11,578 nt of DNA, taken from Bacteroidales bacterium (lineage in GTDB: Bacteria; Bacteroidota; Bacteroidia; Bacteroidales; UBA3663). The stretch is taken from contig JAGBQS010000224.1 in assembly GCA_017632695.1 (NCBI GenBank), positions 1 through 11,578 on the forward strand, in the 5' to 3' direction. Position numbers and translations under genes: made by a program. Numbering within the stretch: position 1 is the stretch's first letter; every line of letters begins with the position of its first letter. The notes below the pieces were generated by a model. It did not search any database, was not told where the DNA came from, and was given only the letters and a program-made list of their open reading frames with translations. Shown piece by piece: positions 7,082-11,578 of the stretch.

Positions 7082-9526
7082 ATGCACCATCATTATTCAA
7101 TCATACTTGCATTGCTGGGGGCTTTCCCGCTGCAAATGCAAGCACAAGTTACCGATGCACAGACCAATCGGTGGTTGCTTCAGAATCCGACTTCGGCCGA
7201 ACGCGGAGAAGTACTCCTGCAAGAGGAAATGCGTCAGATTGCCGAAAACGGCAATTACAGCCTCGGAGCAATCCGAATCCCGCAACTGCATCAGATCAAA
7301 CCCAGTATGCAGCACCTGCAGGTTTTCTTCGACGGACAGAATCAGCTTGACTCCCTGTCGAACAGCAATCTGACAAAACTGCCTGCTAAGGAAGCAGCAG
7401 CTTTGCGGAAGCGCTACGAGACTTTATATAAGATAGGTGATCCCCGTTATCAGGAAGAAGCCGAATACTATCTGGGCTATCTGGATTATGCCGACGGTCA
7501 GTACGAGAGCGCCCTGAATCACTTCGATGCGCTTCCCAACGACAGCAAATATCAGGAAACGGTTCCTTTCTATCGGATGCAGATTCTGTTTGCCCAAGGC
7601 CGATGGCAGGAAGCAATCCAAGCCATCGACACGTATACGCCTGACGAAAAGAACTTCCAGTTGGAAGCCTTGCGCATCAAGGCTGAATGCCAGTTACAGA
7701 ACGGCGACCTGGATGCAGCCCGTAATACCTATCGGAAGTATCTGAACGAAACCGACAGTCCACTTCCGGGCGCAGCCTACAATGCCGGAATCCTGGAATA
7801 CGATGCCGAGGAGTATGTTCAGGCAGCCAAAGATGCAGGCATCGCCACCAAAACCGAACATCCGCAACTCCGGCAATTGTCGTATATGCTGGCTGGTCAG
7901 TCTTTTCTGCAGCTCAACCAGCCGCAACAGGCTCGTCTGGCATTTGAGCAGGCAGCCAGTGTTGCGGACGGCAACCGCGACGTGCAGGAAGCCGCAGCCT
8001 ACAACGTATGCGCCTTGGCATACAGCACCAGGACTTCTCTGTATGGTGACGAGATCCAGATGCTTGAGAACTTCCTGAACACCTATCCTACTTCCTCCTA
8101 TGCAGACAGGGTCAGCACTTTTATGGCCGACATCTACAGCACGACCCGCAACTACGAATCTGCCCTGAATTCGATCAGCAAAATCAAACAGCCAGGTACA
8201 TCGATACTGAAGGCCAAACAGCGCATTTACTATCAGTTGGGCGTACAGCAATATCTGAACGGCGATTTCGAAGGCGCTGAAAACTGGTTCGACCAAAGTG
8301 TCCGTATGGGAGGCATCGACCCGACTGTCTGGTCGGAAAGTCTGTACTGGCGCGGTGAATCCCGGTTCCACCTGACCAGATATTTGGGAGCCATTGCCGA
8401 TTACAAGCAGTTCCTGCGTCAAAATAAGGCAAACTCGCAATCGGAACTCTTTGCTGCCGCTTACTACAGTCTGGGCTATGCTCAGATGATGCAGACCGAC
8501 TATGCAGCTGCCATCCAATCGTTCTCGTCATACATAGCCCAACCCAACGAACGCGGCACCCAAGGTTATGTGGATGGCATGCTCCGTCTGGCTGATTGCT
8601 ATTATTATACACGCCAGTTCCAAAAGGCTGAAGGCTATTACCATACCGCCGGCGATTACGAGTCGAACCAGTTGGACTATGCCCTCTTTCAGGAAGCGCT
8701 GATGATGGGATTGCAGAAGAAATACGACCGGAAACAGCAGAAGCTTGACGAGTTGATTGAAAATTGCAGCCAGTCGGACCTGGTAGACGATGCCTGGTTG
8801 GATAAAGGCCGTACTTCTCTCCTTCAGAACGATGCGCCACAAGCCATCCGGAGTTTTCAGGAAGTGCTCGACAAATATCCGGACAGTCCGATTGCACCTC
8901 AGGCAGCTGTCGAACTGGCTATGACTTACAACAACCTCGGACAAACGGAAGCGGCACAGAAAATCTATCAGCTGGTAGCCGAACGGTATCCGGATACGGA
9001 AGCCGCACAAACCGCTGCCGAAGACTTGCATACATTATCAGTCCAGCAGCGCATCACAAGCCTGCCGAAACTGTATGCCGAAGGTCAGTACCAACAGCTG
9101 ATCGACACTTACCAGCAACTCCAGTCGGAGAACATCGACTTCCGTGAGGCACAGTCTATGCAACTGCTGGCAGGCAAGGCATATCTGACCCTGAACCGGC
9201 AGCAGGAAGGCTTGTCCATGCTCGGAAAAGCCTCGCAGGAATTGCGCACCGCTGCCGGCAGCGAAGCCAAGTTTCTGATAGCCGAAACATACTTCCGGAA
9301 CGGGAAACTTGCCGATGCCCAGCAAACGGCAAGCGAACTGATTCAGTCAGGTACTCCTCACCAATACTGGCTGGCCCGTGCCATCATCCTGACCAGCGAT
9401 ATTCTGCGTACTCAGGGCGATACGTTTACGGCCGATGAGTACCTGAAGAGTCTGCAACAGAATTATCAGAATACGGACGACGACATCGCCAGCCTGATTG
9501 CTGAACGGTTGTCGGCATCCAATTAA
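7082..9526 (+). CDS. Exported TPR-repeat protein
   Basis: This 814-residue protein has a signal sequence (MHHHYSIILALLGAFPLQMQA, cleavage probably after A21), so it acts in the periplasm or at the outer membrane. From about residue 127 to the C-terminus it is almost entirely TPR-like helix pairs. Clear examples are EYYLGYLDYADGQYESALNHF (128 onward), QLGVQQYLNGDFEGAENWFDQS, YYSLGYAQMMQTDYAAAIQSF and the pair near 571-655 (AIRSFQEVLDKYPDSPIAPQ, then AQKIYQLVAERYPDT). The last pair strongly resembles BamD/CpoB-type repeats, suggesting a scaffold for envelope protein assembly or cell-wall work. There is no catalytic motif and no lipobox. The next gene encodes an outer-membrane barrel, so a TPR-barrel partnership is a reasonable inference. 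It starts 6 nt after the lipoprotein stop. Composition is rich in Gln, Ala and Tyr, as usual for such arrays. Confidence 0.85.
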   Translation: MHHHYSIILALLGAFPLQMQAQVTDAQTNRWLLQNPTSAERGEVLLQEEMRQIAENGNYSLGAIRIPQLHQIKPSMQHLQVFFDGQNQLDSLSNSNLTKLPAKEAAALRKRYETLYKIGDPRYQEEAEYYLGYLDYADGQYESALNHFDALPNDSKYQETVPFYRMQILFAQGRWQEAIQAIDTYTPDEKNFQLEALRIKAECQLQNGDLDAARNTYRKYLNETDSPLPGAAYNAGILEYDAEEYVQAAKDAGIATKTEHPQLRQLSYMLAGQSFLQLNQPQQARLAFEQAASVADGNRDVQEAAAYNVCALAYSTRTSLYGDEIQMLENFLNTYPTSSYADRVSTFMADIYSTTRNYESALNSISKIKQPGTSILKAKQRIYYQLGVQQYLNGDFEGAENWFDQSVRMGGIDPTVWSESLYWRGESRFHLTRYLGAIADYKQFLRQNKANSQSELFAAAYYSLGYAQMMQTDYAAAIQSFSSYIAQPNERGTQGYVDGMLRLADCYYYTRQFQKAEGYYHTAGDYESNQLDYALFQEALMMGLQKKYDRKQQKLDELIENCSQSDLVDDAWLDKGRTSLLQNDAPQAIRSFQEVLDKYPDSPIAPQAAVELAMTYNNLGQTEAAQKIYQLVAERYPDTEAAQTAAEDLHTLSVQQRITSLPKLYAEGQYQQLIDTYQQLQSENIDFREAQSMQLLAGKAYLTLNRQQEGLSMLGKASQELRTAAGSEAKFLIAETYFRNGKLADAQQTASELIQSGTPHQYWLARAIILTSDILRTQGDTFTADEYLKSLQQNYQNTDDDIASLIAERLSASN

Positions 9527-9596
9527 CTTTCCTCATAACCTCACCTCCGAGCTTGCTCACCTGAGCCGTTAGGTGAAGAACCTCAAAACCTCAAAT
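9527..9596 (+). promoter_or_regulatory. Spacer with overlapping hairpins and AACCTCA repeats before the barrel gene
   Basis: This is the only sizeable gap (70 nt) in the plus-strand operon. It contains TCACCT (9557-9562) paired with AGGTGA (9571-9576) across an 8-nt loop, overlapping with GAGC-TT-GCTC (9549-9558). A second TCACCT at 9541-9546 could compete for the same AGGTGA. AACCTCA occurs three times (9537-9543, 9579-9585, 9587-9593), the last two just before the ATG at 9597. No T-tract follows, so this is not a standard terminator. It may affect mRNA processing or translation of the barrel gene. Confidence 0.3.
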
Positions 9597-11213
9597 ATGA
9601 CTAAACTGTTTCTTGCGTTGATTTGCTTCGGAGCCGTCTCTCCTGTTTTCGGACAAAAAGACTCCACCATGAACCAGTCGATGAGACTGGAACGCGAATT
9701 TACGCCTACCATACATCAGAGCCGGAAGATCGACCGGCAGCCGGCAGCCATCTCTACAGCAACCGAGGTGGCTAAAGAACAACCCAGGTTCGCCGATTTC
9801 GAGCCCAATGTTGTATCAAGCAACGAGATTCAAACGGTACCTGTCGGACAGGTAATTGCACCCAAAGAATCCGACAGCATGGGCTATGTAAAACTGGCGA
9901 TGGGCAACTATTGGAATACCGACGTTCAGGCCGGCATCCAGATGGGCGATTTCAGTATCGATGCCTTGGGTTTCTTCTATAAGGGAACTCTTGACATTCC
10001 TACCGACCTGCCTGTTGACCTGAACCCGAAATGGACTGAATGGAATTCGCGCTATCTGAACGGACAGGTTGTGGGCACTTACAGCAAGACGCTCAGTAAT
10101 CAGGCTCAGCTGACTGCCCATCTTGGCGGCTACGGACATACCTGCGAGCAGATGGTCATGCAAAGCAAAGTGACGCATTTCGGCAAGGCAGCTACGGATA
10201 TCCAATATGAAACCGACCAATGGAAGATCTTTTTGGGCTACCACTTCAATGGTTCTACCCTTTTGGACGGAACAGGCAATGTATCTAATACCGGTATGCT
10301 GGCAACTGGTGCCGAAAACACGGATCACGCTTCGCAGCACGTCATTGAAGCAAAGGTCCGTTACGGCATCTACGACCGTAACCCGAACTGGCAGGCTTGG
10401 GCAGATATTCATGCCACACAAACGTTTGCCAAAAGCAGTTTCTTTGCTGTCAAGCCGACGTTGAACGTACGTTACATACCCGTCGAAGGTGTTTGGCGAA
10501 GCATTTATGCCTCCTTCGGCAGCGGAACGCGACGTGAAGACCTGTATGAAACCCTGGTAACCTCTCCCCTCGTTGCCGGTTCTGTAGACTACAAGAATTC
10601 ATTCGATGTAATCGATGCACGACTGGGTTATGAGGACAACGAAAACGGCGTATTCCAATGGGGAGCCGAGGTATCGGTCAAGTCGGTCACCAATGCCTTG
10701 TGCGGAACAGCACAGCTGAATGCTGACAAAACCAACAATCAGTTGAACGGTGTTTATATCCGGTTGAGCAACGAAGATAATTTCTCGTTCGGCGTTAAGG
10801 CTCATGCCACGCTCGAAGCTAACCAATACTTCGGAGCCAAGGCCTACTTCAGCTATACCACTTACACGGAAGATGCAGCAGCTTTTGTAAAACCGCGTGT
10901 GGAAACAGGCTTGCATCTGGTATCAAACCCCGGTCGTTTCCACTTCGATCTGGGTGTGGATGCCGGCTTGGACCGGAAGATGGAGACCCTCGTTCCTACG
11001 CTCAATCTGGTTACTCATCCTTCCGGCTACTACGCCAAACTGTATGAACTGGATCCGCTCTGGAACCTGAAGATGCTTGCTGAGTACAATGTTCTCAACA
11101 ACCTGAAGGTTTTCCTTGTGGGCAACAACCTGCTCAACCAGAAACAGCAGCTCTGGCCAGGCGTTCCTGCCGAACTCATCGACTTCCAGATTGGTGCCTC
11201 CTACAGATTCTAA
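9597..11213 (+). CDS. Outer-membrane beta-barrel protein, TonB-receptor-like barrel without plug
   Basis: This 538-residue protein has a signal peptide, MTKLFLALICFGAVSPVFG, then Q20. I chose ATG 9597 because the peptide then begins normally; a GTG at 9573 adds eight residues (MKNLKTSN) and lies inside the hairpin/repeat region. Right after the signal is MRLEREFTPTIHQSRKID (29-46), a motif I associate with the mature N-terminus of similar Bacteroidales barrels found next to TPR proteins. The rest alternates polar and aromatic/hydrophobic residues as in transmembrane strands. The end, with NNLLNQKQQLWPGVPAELID and a final FQIGASYRF with C-terminal Phe, matches the last strands of TonB-dependent receptors and the usual BAM recognition signal. 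No TonB plug domain or carboxypeptidase-like domain is present and the protein is far shorter than SusC. It may be a porin-like channel or anchor working with the TPR protein. Substrate unknown. Confidence 0.8.
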   Translation: MTKLFLALICFGAVSPVFGQKDSTMNQSMRLEREFTPTIHQSRKIDRQPAAISTATEVAKEQPRFADFEPNVVSSNEIQTVPVGQVIAPKESDSMGYVKLAMGNYWNTDVQAGIQMGDFSIDALGFFYKGTLDIPTDLPVDLNPKWTEWNSRYLNGQVVGTYSKTLSNQAQLTAHLGGYGHTCEQMVMQSKVTHFGKAATDIQYETDQWKIFLGYHFNGSTLLDGTGNVSNTGMLATGAENTDHASQHVIEAKVRYGIYDRNPNWQAWADIHATQTFAKSSFFAVKPTLNVRYIPVEGVWRSIYASFGSGTRREDLYETLVTSPLVAGSVDYKNSFDVIDARLGYEDNENGVFQWGAEVSVKSVTNALCGTAQLNADKTNNQLNGVYIRLSNEDNFSFGVKAHATLEANQYFGAKAYFSYTTYTEDAAAFVKPRVETGLHLVSNPGRFHFDLGVDAGLDRKMETLVPTLNLVTHPSGYYAKLYELDPLWNLKMLAEYNVLNNLKVFLVGNNLLNQKQQLWPGVPAELIDFQIGASYRF

Positions 11214-11578
11214 ATGATGAAACAGTCCCTAACCATCCTGCTGGCACTGGTTTGCCTGACAGCTACCGCAAGAATCAAAGCGACCAAAGAACATCGGCAA
11301 CAAATCAGGCAACACTGCTATGCGGATTATAAGCTGATGTACAAACAACCGGAAGGCGGTGCTTTGATATATCCTTACATCACCCCCGGCAGCCGTCAGT
11401 ACGCCCGCGTTCTGTGGGATTGGGATTCGTGGCTCTCGGACGTTGCTCTGCGACAGATTCTGACCGATACCGGCACTGAAGCTGACCGGAAGGAAGCCCT
11501 GACTTACGAGCGCGGCTGTATCTTGAACTATCTGGCATATACTTCCACGGATGACGGCTATATGCCGATGGTGGTAGA
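11214..11578 (+). CDS. Secreted glycoside hydrolase-like protein (GH63/GH37/MGH1 type), 5' part only
   Basis: The frame starts with ATG ATG at 11214-11219, immediately after the barrel's TAA with no gap, and runs off the right edge with no stop (121 codons). It opens with a signal peptide, MMKQSLTILLALVCLTATA, so export is expected. The mature start continues through KLMYKQPEGGALIYPYITPG to RVLWDWDSWLSDVALRQIL (W68 to W73 for WDWDSW). The WDWDSW motif near the start of an (alpha/alpha)6 barrel is typical of GH63, GH37 trehalases and MGH1-like hydrolases, which remove glucosyl or related alpha-linked sugars. The catalytic acids lie beyond the window, so activity and substrate cannot be judged. 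The zero-gap junction makes translational coupling with the barrel gene likely, hinting that the barrel handles or supports glycan use. Confidence 0.65.
   Translation, partial: MMKQSLTILLALVCLTATARIKATKEHRQQIRQHCYADYKLMYKQPEGGALIYPYITPGSRQYARVLWDWDSWLSDVALRQILTDTGTEADRKEALTYERGCILNYLAYTSTDDGYMPMVV

Noticed and set aside
6251..7093. A 280-residue minus-strand open frame antisense to the lipoprotein gene
   Set aside because: The plus-strand frame has a signal peptide, a lipobox and operon spacing; the antisense frame has none of these.
9573..9596. GTG at 9573 as the start of the barrel gene
   Set aside because: It adds eight polar residues before an otherwise normal signal peptide and overlaps the AGGTGA hairpin arm. 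ATG 9597 fits better.

Overview
The window looks like chromosomal DNA from a member of the order Bacteroidales (Bacteroidota). The evidence is a DUF4301 protein, a long RelA-type protein with a decayed hydrolase domain, a plug-less TonB-receptor-like barrel encoded beside a TPR protein, and gene starts without obvious purine-rich Shine-Dalgarno sequences. Three upstream regions carry the Bacteroidales -7 element TAnnTTTG. Base composition is roughly balanced, so it is richer in GC than typical Bacteroides. I cannot name a genus. I saw no RNA genes, insertion sequences, CRISPR arrays or phage genes.

Left half, minus strand. At the left edge is the first 16 codons of an unidentified gene with its own promoter. 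To its right, three genes lie head to tail and are read right to left: a DUF4301 protein of unknown function, a NupG-like nucleoside:H+ symporter, and rsmE (16S rRNA m3U1498 methyltransferase). Gaps of 18 and 26 bp suggest one operon. rsmE carries an in-frame TAG at codon 151; the frame is intact on both sides and the SAM-binding knot motifs lie after the stop. It is a nonsense allele or a sequence error.

Centre. A 196-bp intergenic region (3782-3977) holds two divergent promoters, one for the DUF4301 operon and one for the relA operon. Each has a perfect TAnnTTTG box. Three T8 tracts run through the region.

Right half, plus strand. A probable operon runs to the right edge: relA, a 284-aa lipoprotein of unknown function (5-nt gap), an 814-aa exported TPR protein (6-nt gap), a 538-aa outer-membrane beta-barrel (70-nt gap with possible hairpins), and the start of a secreted GH63/GH37/MGH1-like glycoside hydrolase that begins directly at the barrel's stop codon. 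RelA is cytosolic; the other four products carry export signals. The TPR/barrel pair looks like an uncharacterised envelope module transcribed behind a stress-alarmone synthetase.

The least understood parts are the lipoprotein-TPR-barrel cluster and the DUF4301 protein. The clearest anomaly is the amber codon in rsmE. Nothing here proves a new system.
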